Of a stretch of DNA of 46,566 bases, positions 15,576-22,774 are shown piece by piece. The stretch comes from an uncultured Alphaproteobacteria bacterium. GTDB lineage: Bacteria > Pseudomonadota > Alphaproteobacteria > RF32 > CAG-239. The stretch is from assembly GCA_902464275.1 (NCBI GenBank), contig CABQIK010000013.1, positions 1-46,566 of the forward strand, given 5' to 3'. The translations under genes were made by a program, and so were the position numbers. Within the stretch, counting starts at the first letter, position 1. Each line of letters begins with the position of its first letter. A model generated the notes under the pieces. The model searched no databases, had not been told where the DNA came from, and saw only the letters and a list, made by a program, of their open reading frames with translations.

Positions 15576-16592
15576 ATGAATCAGATTGATACAATTTATG
15601 ATGTTGTCGGCATCGGTAATGCCATTGTTGACGTGCTTGCCAAAGTCGGCGACGGTTTTTTAACTGAAAGAAACCTGCGCAAAGGCGGAATGACCTTGCT
15701 TGACGCCGCCACCGCCGGCAAAATTTACACTGATATTGTTCCCGAGCGCGAAGTATCGGGCGGTTCAGCCGCCAACACGGTTGCCGGCATGGCCTCATTA
15801 GGTTCTGACTGCGCCTTTATCGGCAAAGTATATGATGATGAATTAGGGCAAAACTTCCGCCGCGACATCGGCGCCGCCGGTATTGACTTTTTTACCCCGC
15901 CGCTGTTGGAAGGCCCCGCTACCGGCCGCAGCATTGTGCTGGTTACCCCTGACGCTGAACGCTCTATGTTCACTTATTTAGGCGCCGCCACCCGCTTAAC
16001 TGCCGAAGATATTGATGAAAACATTATCAAAGCCTCGCGTTACATTTATCTTGAGGGCTATTTGTGGGATGAAGCCAATGCCAAAGAAGCAGTGCTGAAA
16101 GCTTGCGAACTTGCTCACAAATATAACCGTAAAATCGCTTTCACGTTATCTGATTGCAATTGTATTACCCGCCACCGCGAAGACCTGCTCAAACTGGTAA
16201 CTGATTGCGTTGATGTGCTGTTTGCCAATGAAAATGAAATTAAAGCCTTGTTCAACACTGATGACTTTATGGCCGCGCTTGACATGATTAAGCCGTTGGT
16301 TGAAATTGCCGCCATTACCCGCAACGCCAAAGGTTCGGTAGTTGTCAACGGACGGGTTAAAATTTTTGTTGAAGCCGAAAAAATGGATAATGTGGTAGAT
16401 TCCACCGGCGCCGGCGACTTGTACGCCGCCGGATTTTTATACGGTATGACCAAAGAACGCAGCCTCGGCACCTGCGCCATGATAGGCAGCATCGCCGCTT
16501 CTGAGATTATCTCGCATTACGGCGCGCGCCCTGAAGTTTCATTACGCGGCTTTGTCCGTAACAAACTTTTGCAATACGGCAAAAAAGCCTGA
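15576..16592 (+). CDS. PfkB-family kinase, adenosine kinase-like
   Basis: A 338-residue ribokinase-fold kinase. N-terminal VVGIGNAIVDVLAKV and REVSGGSAANTVAGMASLG bind the nucleoside or sugar; C-terminal DSTGAGDLYAAGFLYG carries the catalytic Asp (D in GAGD) and anion hole. Alphaproteobacterial members of this subgroup are often annotated as adenosine kinase, but substrate specificity within PfkB is hard to read from motifs. aaagg precedes the ATG. It is followed by a hairpin. Confidence 0.88.
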   Translation: MNQIDTIYDVVGIGNAIVDVLAKVGDGFLTERNLRKGGMTLLDAATAGKIYTDIVPEREVSGGSAANTVAGMASLGSDCAFIGKVYDDELGQNFRRDIGAAGIDFFTPPLLEGPATGRSIVLVTPDAERSMFTYLGAATRLTAEDIDENIIKASRYIYLEGYLWDEANAKEAVLKACELAHKYNRKIAFTLSDCNCITRHREDLLKLVTDCVDVLFANENEIKALFNTDDFMAALDMIKPLVEIAAITRNAKGSVVVNGRVKIFVEAEKMDNVVDSTGAGDLYAAGFLYGMTKERSLGTCAMIGSIAASEIISHYGARPEVSLRGFVRNKLLQYGKKA

Positions 16593-16620
16593 GAAAAAAA
16601 CAGACATTTAAAAAAAGATA

Positions 16621-16662
16621 ATCCCGCGTGTTAAAAGCGTATAGCTGATAACAAAGCGGGAT
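16621..16662. terminator. Hairpin terminator
   Basis: Arms atcccgc (16621-16627) and gcgggat (16656-16662) with a 28-nt loop, followed by ttctttt. The large loop makes it a weaker call than other terminators here. It lies between convergent genes. Confidence 0.5.
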
Positions 16663-16667
16663 TTCTT

Positions 16668-16976
16668 TTACTTCTGTTGCGGTTGTTTCTTTCCGTTACC
16701 AAACCGGATATACGACTTAAAGAAACCGGTTACAAAACCGATTATTGCAGTAAACTGCCAAAAAGCCATCGGACAAGCAGTAAACGCGAGCGGGTTGCCG
16801 AAAATCCATTCAAACAAAACGCCGCCGCAAGCGCCGATTAATGCGCCCACAAGCAAATTAGCCACAGTTGCCAACACCACAAGGGCAAAAGTCACCATAA
16901 TTTCAAAACACTTGGCTACACATAAGCCAATTAATTTAAATAACTCTTTCATGATAATAAAATTTAGCATTTTCAT
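16668..16976 (-). CDS. Small membrane protein, unknown
   Basis: A 102-residue protein with three hydrophobic segments (about 20-50, 65-85 including GGVLFEWIFGNPLAF, and 72-90) and a basic tail (RFGNGKKQPQQK). Start uncertain: neither the ATG at 16976 nor the internal one at 16952 has a good ribosome binding sequence. Family not recognised. Confidence 0.6.
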   Translation of the reverse strand: MKMLNFIIMKELFKLIGLCVAKCFEIMVTFALVVLATVANLLVGALIGACGGVLFEWIFGNPLAFTACPMAFWQFTAIIGFVTGFFKSYIRFGNGKKQPQQK

Positions 16977-17223
16977 TGTGGCATTTTTACGTCTTTTGTC
17001 AAGAAAAATATTAAAATTTGCTTGAAAATAAGCAAGTTACGCATTTTTAGATAAAAATTTCTTGAAATTTAAAAAAATCGCTGTAATGTACGAAAAAAAT
17101 TATACCGGCGTTGATTTTGTCATTAAAAAACCTTACCGAAAATTTTTGAATTTGCGCGCGCCTCATTTTGCGCCCGCAAGTTTCAAAATACTGACTTTTC
17201 GCGCCTTAACAAGGACATAAAAA

Positions 17224-19041
17224 ATGAGTATGAGAAATATTGCCATTATCGCCCACGTTGACCATGGTAAAACCACATTGGTGGACGGTTTGTTAAAACA
17301 AAGCGGAACTTTCCGCGACAACCAAAAAGTTGCCGAATGCGCCATGGACAGCAACGCGCTTGAAAGAGAAAGAGGCATTACCATTCTTTCAAAGTGCACT
17401 TCCGTAAACTGGCACGGCAACCACATCAACATTGTTGACACCCCCGGCCACGCTGATTTCGGCGGCGAGGTTGAGCGTATTTTATCTATGGTTGACGGCG
17501 TGGTTTTGCTCGTTGATTCCTCTGAAGGTCCGATGCCTCAAACCAAATTTGTACTGGGCAAAGCTTTAAAAATCGGCTTAAAACCGATTGTGGTTATTAA
17601 CAAAGCCGATAAACCCGATGCCCGCCCCGATGAAGTTTTAAATGAAATTTTTGACTTGTTTGTCAGCTTGAACGCTACCGATGAACAGCTTGACTTTCCG
17701 GTGCTGTACGCTTCCGGACGCAACGGTTGGGCAGTTAAAGATTTAAATGACGAACACAAAGATTTAACCCCGCTCTTTGAGCTGATTTTATCTTATGTAA
17801 GCGAGCCGAAATGTGAAAAAGACAAACCTTTTTCAATGCTCGTAACCACCCTTGAAGCTGACAAGTTTTTAGGACGTATTTTAACCGGTAAAATCCAATC
17901 CGGCAGCTTAAAACTAAATGACGCGGTAAAAGTTATTAACGACAAAGGCGAAGTTGAACGCACCCGCATTACCAAAATTTTGGCTTATCAGGGTTTGGAA
18001 CGCGTTGCTTTAACTGAGGCTCATGCCGGTGATATTGTTGCGGTTGCCGGTGTGGTAAAAGGCACGGTTGCCGACACCATTTGCGATTACAGCGTTGAAA
18101 ACGCCATTCACGCGCAACCGATTGATCCGCCGACACTCGCCATGACCTTTTCCGTCAACGATTCTCCGCTTGCCGGCCGTGAAGGCGATAAAGTTACTTC
18201 CCGTATGATTTGGGACAGATTATGCAAAGAAGCCGAAGGCAACATTGCCTTAAAAATTTCGCGCACCGATAAAACCGATTCGTTTGAAGTTGCCGGCCGC
18301 GGCGAACTTCAGCTCGGCGTTTTGATTGAAACCATGCGCCGCGAAGGTTTTGAACTTTCTATCTCACGCCCGCGCGTATTAATGAAAAAAGATGCAAACG
18401 GACAGTTGCTTGAACCGGTTGAAGAAGTTGTAATTGACGTTGATGAAGAATTTTCCGGCGCCGTGGTTGAAAAACTCGGTCAGCGTAAAGCTGAAATGAC
18501 TGAGATGATTCCGTCACAGCTCGGCAACAAAGTTCGTTTAATTTTCCACGCTCCGTCACGCGGCTTAATCGGTTACCATTCTGAATTTTTAACCGACACG
18601 CGCGGCACCGGCGTTATTAACCGTATTTTTTACGCTTATGAACCCTATAAAGGCGAAATTGAAGGCCGCCGCACCGGCGTTTTAATTTCAAGCGAAAACG
18701 GCACTGCGGTTGCTTATGCCCTGTGGAAATTGCAAGACCGCGGACCGATGTTTATTGAACACAACAGTCCGGTTTATGTCGGTATGATTATCGGCGAGCA
18801 CACCAAGTCTAATGACATTGAAGTCAACCCGACCAAAGCCAAACAATTAACCAACATTCGCGCCGCCGGTAAAGATGAGGCCATTGACCTTATTCCGCCG
18901 CGCAAAATGAGCTTGGAACAGGCTTTGTCTTATATTCAGGCCGATGAATTGCTTGAAGTTACGCCAAAATCTCTGCGTTTAAGAAAAAAAATCTTAGACC
19001 CGCTGCAGCGTAAACGCGCCAAACCTGAAGTTATGGCATAA
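17224..19041 (+). CDS. typA: Translational GTPase TypA/BipA
   Basis: A 605-residue ribosome-binding GTPase. G1 is AHVDHGKTTL (about residues 10-19), the switch region includes ERERGITI, G3 is DTPGHADF and G4 is NKAD. These are followed by domains II, III and V and the TypA-specific C-terminal domain (TNIRAAGKDEAIDLIPPRKMSLEQALSYI, split here as TNIRAAGKDE and LIPPRKMSLEQALSYI). aaggac precedes the ATG. Full length. It assists ribosome assembly and adaptation to cold and stress. Ends at a clear terminator. Confidence 0.97.
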   Translation: MSMRNIAIIAHVDHGKTTLVDGLLKQSGTFRDNQKVAECAMDSNALERERGITILSKCTSVNWHGNHINIVDTPGHADFGGEVERILSMVDGVVLLVDSSEGPMPQTKFVLGKALKIGLKPIVVINKADKPDARPDEVLNEIFDLFVSLNATDEQLDFPVLYASGRNGWAVKDLNDEHKDLTPLFELILSYVSEPKCEKDKPFSMLVTTLEADKFLGRILTGKIQSGSLKLNDAVKVINDKGEVERTRITKILAYQGLERVALTEAHAGDIVAVAGVVKGTVADTICDYSVENAIHAQPIDPPTLAMTFSVNDSPLAGREGDKVTSRMIWDRLCKEAEGNIALKISRTDKTDSFEVAGRGELQLGVLIETMRREGFELSISRPRVLMKKDANGQLLEPVEEVVIDVDEEFSGAVVEKLGQRKAEMTEMIPSQLGNKVRLIFHAPSRGLIGYHSEFLTDTRGTGVINRIFYAYEPYKGEIEGRRTGVLISSENGTAVAYALWKLQDRGPMFIEHNSPVYVGMIIGEHTKSNDIEVNPTKAKQLTNIRAAGKDEAIDLIPPRKMSLEQALSYIQADELLEVTPKSLRLRKKILDPLQRKRAKPEVMA

Positions 19042-19053
19042 GCAAATTTTATT

Positions 19054-19081
19054 AATATTCCCCGATAAATCGGGGAATATT
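19054..19081. terminator. Rho-independent terminator of typA
   Basis: A perfect 12-bp stem (aatattccccga / tcggggaatatt) with a 4-nt loop. Confidence 0.85.
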
Positions 19082-19181
19082 TGTTTTAAAAACAAAATAT
19101 GTATATTACTAATTATAGATTAGACATTTGAAAATAATCATGTTATTGTAACTGCATAGCAATTTTAAAAGGCCCAAAATT

Positions 19182-19799
19182 ATGAAGATAAAAACTGACA
19201 ATATCGGCCGTTCTATGGTTGAAATGATTGGCGTTCTTGCCATTGTGGGGGTATTGAGTGTCGGAGGCATTGCCGGATACGTTACCGCCAGCCGCAACTT
19301 GCGTATCAACAATTTAAAAGATGAAATTTCCACATTAGTTGCCAATGTGCGGAGCATGTTTTTTTCCGCTGAAAACTACGGAAGCGTAAATAACATTACC
19401 TTAATTAATGCCGGCTTAGTGCCTGACTGGATGATTGATGCCAATCGTCTTCATATTCACAACAAAAATCGCGGTTCCGTAACCATTGCTCCGGCTGACT
19501 ATGAATACAAAGAAAACGGAGCTTTTATTTTAATTTTTAACGGGCTTAACCCTGTTGCCTGCCGCGAGTTGGCAATTTCTAACTGGGGTTCTGACGTTGC
19601 CACCGGCTTTATTGCCGTCAGCATTAAAAAAGATGGCGATTTAACCATTGAAGATTCAGGCTTAACCGATGCCCGCGTTACCGGTTCCGAAACGGTTATT
19701 TTAGCCCATGACATCAGCTCCGGCACCTTAAAACAGGTATATGACCTCTGCGATTGCCACAGTGGCGACACCTGCGCCATCGCTTGGAAGTTCTTATAA
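19182..19799 (+). CDS. Type IV pilin-like protein
   Basis: A 205-residue protein with a 9-residue basic leader (MKIKTDNIG) and the prepilin segment RSMVEMIGVLAIVGVLSVG; Glu14 is mature position 5. A periplasmic domain with NP-ACRELAIS and a C-terminal CDC-x-CA cluster suggests disulfides. The N-terminal segment is shared with the genes at 257 and 21858, while the C-terminal half diverges strongly. Unlike those two it lacks the duplicated upstream block. It would be processed by a prepilin peptidase, a candidate for which lies at 33836. Confidence 0.85.
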   Translation: MKIKTDNIGRSMVEMIGVLAIVGVLSVGGIAGYVTASRNLRINNLKDEISTLVANVRSMFFSAENYGSVNNITLINAGLVPDWMIDANRLHIHNKNRGSVTIAPADYEYKENGAFILIFNGLNPVACRELAISNWGSDVATGFIAVSIKKDGDLTIEDSGLTDARVTGSETVILAHDISSGTLKQVYDLCDCHSGDTCAIAWKFL

Positions 19800-19896
19800 A
19801 TAAAAATTGTGAGAACAAACTCTAAAAAACACTTGATTTATTAGTAATAAACGTGTATCAATAGCTCGGTTGTTCGGTTAAACTGCCGTAACTTAT

Positions 19897-19972
19897 AGGG
19901 GCATAGTTCAGTTGGTAGAACATCGGTCTCCAAAACCGAGTGTCGTGGGTTCAAATCCTGCTGCCCCTGCCA
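19897..19972 (+). tRNA. tRNA-Trp(CCA)
   Basis: A 76-nt tRNA including CCA. The acceptor stem is AGGGGCA/TGCCCCT, the anticodon loop is ctCCAaa, and the T-arm is GTGGGTTCAAATCCTGC. It lies 47 bp upstream of secE, the usual arrangement in many proteobacteria, with no terminator between. Confidence 0.95.
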
Positions 19973-20019
19973 AATTTATTACAACAACAAAATTAAAACG
20001 TTTAAAGGATGGTTCCAAA

Positions 20020-20214
20020 GTGAAAGTTAGTCCAATACAGTTTTTCAGACAGGTAAAACAAGAAGTTAAAAAAGTTACCTGGCCGACCAAAAAAGAAGTA
20101 TCGCAAGTATCGGTAATGGTTATTGTTATTGTTGCTATTGCCGCCGCTTTTTTCTTTTGCGTAGACTTAATTTTAGGTTGGGGCGTTAAATTAATTTTAG
20201 GTTTAGGAGCATAA
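20020..20214 (+). CDS. secE: Preprotein translocase subunit SecE
   Basis: A 64-residue protein with one membrane helix. The motif FFRQVKQEVKKVTWPTKKEVSQ is the SecE signature before the helix. The GTG start at 20020 is chosen because aagga lies about 10 nt upstream and longer frames run into tRNA-Trp. SecE clamps SecY in the inner-membrane translocon. It is followed 4 bp later by nusG. Confidence 0.95.
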   Translation: MKVSPIQFFRQVKQEVKKVTWPTKKEVSQVSVMVIVIVAIAAAFFFCVDLILGWGVKLILGLGA

Positions 20215-20218
20215 TTCC

Positions 20219-20755
20219 ATGGCTGCACGTTGGTATGTTGTAAACGTTTATTCCGGCTCTGAAAAAAAGGTTGCCGAATCATTAAAAGAACAAGCCGTTT
20301 TGAAAAAAATGGAAGACAAAATTTTAGACGTTTTGGTTCCGACCGAAGAAGTTGTTGAAATCAGAAAAGGCTCTAAAGTCAACGCTGAACGCAAATTTTT
20401 CCCCGGATATATTCTGGTTAAAATGGAAATGTCTGATGAATGTTGGCACGTGGTTAAAAACACTCCGCGCGTCAGCGGATTTTTAGGCAGCCGCAACAAG
20501 CCGCAACCGATTAGCGATGCTGAGGCTGAGCGCATTATTAAACAAATGACTGAAGGCGTTGAGCGTCCGCAAACCGTTATAGACTTTGAAGTCGGCGAAC
20601 AAATCCGCGTTACGGATGGCCCGTTTGCTTCATTTGTTGGTGTGGTTGAAGAGGTTGACAGCGAAAAGTCACGCTTGAAAGTTTCAGTTTCTATTTTCGG
20701 ACGTTATACTCCGGTTGAGCTTGAATTTTCACAAGTTGAAAAAATCAAACAATAA
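20219..20755 (+). CDS. nusG: Transcription antitermination factor NusG
   Basis: A 178-residue protein with an NGN domain (RWYVVNVYSGSEKKVAESL, FFPGYILVKMEM, NTPRVSGFLG) and a C-terminal KOW domain (GEQIRVTDGPFASFVGVVEEVD, GRYTPVELEFSQVEKI). aggag precedes the ATG. It travels with RNA polymerase and couples to Rho and ribosomes. A terminator follows directly, so the usual downstream rplKAJL genes are not contiguous here. Confidence 0.97.
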   Translation: MAARWYVVNVYSGSEKKVAESLKEQAVLKKMEDKILDVLVPTEEVVEIRKGSKVNAERKFFPGYILVKMEMSDECWHVVKNTPRVSGFLGSRNKPQPISDAEAERIIKQMTEGVERPQTVIDFEVGEQIRVTDGPFASFVGVVEEVDSEKSRLKVSVSIFGRYTPVELEFSQVEKIKQ

Positions 20756-20762
20756 AAAATTT

Positions 20763-20794
20763 ATCCCTGAAGTTTTAAGCTTCAGGGATTTTTT
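20763..20794 (+). terminator. Rho-independent terminator of nusG
   Basis: A 10-bp stem (atccctgaag / cttcagggat) followed by a T-run. Confidence 0.85.
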
Positions 20795-20803
20795 GTGCCT
20801 TTT

Positions 20804-21634
20804 TTACAGACCGAATTTTTTATCAACATACTTTTTTGCCGTTTGCATAATTTGCAACACAAGAGCCTCATCAATATTAAGCTTTGTAAACATCTCTTTA
20901 AATTTTGCAAACAAATTAAGCTTGTTACAATACGTAATACAGTAAGAGTAATTCATATCAAACAGCCAACTGAAATTGCCAAGCAGCTCATCGGTATTGG
21001 TTTTTAAAATCGCTCGCGAGATAAGTTGTTCGTTGGCAAAAGCCTGCCAAACTTCCGCAGAAATTTGCGCCTGCTCCGGCGAAGTGTCATCCGCATGCAA
21101 AAGCCAAAACTGTTTCAGATAATCAAAATCAGAAGCAAGCAAATTCCAATTGGCAATTTTATCGGCATCGCGCACGGCAAACCAAATATGCTCAATATCG
21201 CGCTTTAAGTTTTCATCTTTAATTGCCAAATATACGGTATCTTCATAAAAATCTTTCGGCATGTGCCCATGATGTTTAACAGGCAACACGATTCGCACGT
21301 CATTAAAATCAGCAGTATTCTGCAAAAATTTTCCGCCCTCCAGGCTGTGATCAATCCGCTGTTTTGTTTGCGCATATATTGCAATTTCTGAAAACCTGAA
21401 AATATCGTGCAATAAAATTGCGGTTTTAGCAATGTCAATAAAATCAGCCGAACGCGCGGCAAAATACGGTTCATTTTGCAAAATTCCGTTACCGGCACCG
21501 GATACTTGCCACGAATGGCGCCATTTTTCTGTTGCAAAACCAGCGTAAAAAGGCTCATCTTTGATCATGGCAAAATTGCGATTGTATTCAGCATATAAGA
21601 GCTCTTTAGCTTTTTGATATAGTGTGTTTGTCAT
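20804..21634 (-). CDS. HD-domain protein, predicted metal-dependent phosphohydrolase
   Basis: A 276-residue protein with the HD signature in order: H39 in WRHSWQV, LLHDIFRFSE with the His-Asp pair (about 75-76), HHGH (VKHHGHMP) and D in RDADKIANWN. These residues chelate two metals in HD phosphohydrolases. The C-terminal third is helical and unassigned. The start has ggaagaaag upstream. Substrate unknown; the nucleotide-hydrolase branch is likely. Monocistronic, convergent with nusG. Confidence 0.85.
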   Translation of the reverse strand: MTNTLYQKAKELLYAEYNRNFAMIKDEPFYAGFATEKWRHSWQVSGAGNGILQNEPYFAARSADFIDIAKTAILLHDIFRFSEIAIYAQTKQRIDHSLEGGKFLQNTADFNDVRIVLPVKHHGHMPKDFYEDTVYLAIKDENLKRDIEHIWFAVRDADKIANWNLLASDFDYLKQFWLLHADDTSPEQAQISAEVWQAFANEQLISRAILKTNTDELLGNFSWLFDMNYSYCITYCNKLNLFAKFKEMFTKLNIDEALVLQIMQTAKKYVDKKFGL

Positions 21635-21740
21635 AACTTTCTTCCTTTATTTTGCCCCAACCTAACACTTTTGTTTTAACAAATCCGTAAAAAACAAAAT
21701 TATACACATCATATTATTTTCCGTTTTATAGAAAGGTATC

Positions 21741-21846
21741 AGCTGCCGATGGGATGGTTAAACACAACTTATGCACAGCACGGACTCGTAAATATTGCAA
21801 AAAAAAAACGCGAGCTAAAATCTTCTTAAACGTAACAATTTGAGGA
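21741..21846 (+). promoter_or_regulatory. Duplicated upstream region of a pilin-like gene (copy 2)
   Basis: Nearly identical to 145-247 (see that entry). Contains TTATGCACA at 21769-21777, with a further TTATACACA at 21700-21708 just outside. Ends with the ribosome binding sequence tgagga 11 nt before the ATG at 21858. Confidence 0.6.
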
Positions 21847-21857
21847 TATTTTTTATT

Positions 21858-22490
21858 ATGAAATCAGAAAATGGCAGAAGTATGGTGGAGATGCTTGGCG
21901 TGCTGGCAATAATAGGAGTTTTGTCGGTCGGGGTGATTAGCGGATACTCCAAAGCGATGATGAAGTATAAACTAAATAAACAAACGGAACAATTAAATCA
22001 AGTTGTTAATTCTGTCATCAAATACGTTCATATTATGGACTCATACAAACAAGCTCAAAATTTAACTTCGTTATTTGTTAAACTTGGCGAAATCCCCAGA
22101 GAAATGCTTAAAAACAATAATGACAATTACTTCTATGATGTATTTAATACCAGAATGTATATTTACAATGAAGTTGACAATAGTAACAATAAAAATTGGC
22201 ATGCTTTAATAATATATGTAAATTTACCATTACTCTCAAACAGCAACGATTCGCTTGAAATATGCCGCAATGTGTTAACGGTTGCCAAAGAAAATTCCGC
22301 TGACATTAACTCTGTTTACACAACCAGCGGAAGTGGAACTGATGACAATCGCAAGTTTTATTTTAATGGCGATAAAAATTGTAAAAACAACAAAGTTTGT
22401 TTACGCAATATGACCATAAACAACATTTATGAAGCCTGCACCAAACATTTAGGCAACCAAAACGCAACCTTGAAATTTGAATTTAAATAA
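21858..22490 (+). CDS. Type IV pilin-like protein
   Basis: A 210-residue protein with a 6-residue leader (MKSENG) and the prepilin segment RSMVEMLGVLAIIGVLSVG; Glu11 is mature position 5. The ATG at 21858 is chosen over an upstream TTG because tgagga is placed correctly. From the cleavage site to about KYKLNKQ it is almost identical to the protein at 257, and the C-terminal halves share the ordered motifs CRN-TVAKEN and CLRN-I. These two genes and their upstream regions are recent duplicates. The usual leader here makes the altered leader of the other copy stand out. Confidence 0.85.
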   Translation: MKSENGRSMVEMLGVLAIIGVLSVGVISGYSKAMMKYKLNKQTEQLNQVVNSVIKYVHIMDSYKQAQNLTSLFVKLGEIPREMLKNNNDNYFYDVFNTRMYIYNEVDNSNNKNWHALIIYVNLPLLSNSNDSLEICRNVLTVAKENSADINSVYTTSGSGTDDNRKFYFNGDKNCKNNKVCLRNMTINNIYEACTKHLGNQNATLKFEFK

Positions 22491-22503
22491 AAAACAACAG
22501 AGC

Positions 22504-22612
22504 GTGGATAATGAGGCAGATACGCCGTAACTTTTTTTCGCCGTGTACAAATAGTTACACGAGTGACAAAACCTCTGGCAGGTGCCCGCTAAACGCAAGC
22601 CGGAGGGGCGCG
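22504..22612 (+). repeat. Palindromic repeat, copy A
   Basis: Related to 285-390 and 22670-22772. Shared blocks are tgtacaaatagttacacgagtgacaaaa (positions 22542-22569) and ggcaggtgcccgctaaacgc. The left arm is degraded. Between copies A and B, 22613-22669 contains a further partial unit (gcggagaatgcggctaatgcg) that matches the left end of the copy at 285. Confidence 0.65.
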
Positions 22613-22669
22613 GAGAATGCGGCTAATGCGCCGCAAGTTTTTTCTGCAACCGGCACAATCTAATAGGTC

Positions 22670-22772
22670 TGCGGATAGCAAGGCAGATGCGACGGGGTTT
22701 TGGAACGTAGTGTACAAACAGTTACATGAGTGACAAAACCCCTAGCAGGTGCCCGCTAGACGCGGACCAAGG
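22670..22772 (+). repeat. Palindromic repeat, copy B
   Basis: The best-formed copy: arms ggggttttg and caaaacccc are perfectly complementary, with tagtgtacaaacagtta between. It ends 2 bp before the gyrB stop codon and may form the 3' end of the gyrB message. The frame used in the pilin gene is closed here by a TAG. Confidence 0.7.
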
Positions 22773-22774
22773 TA

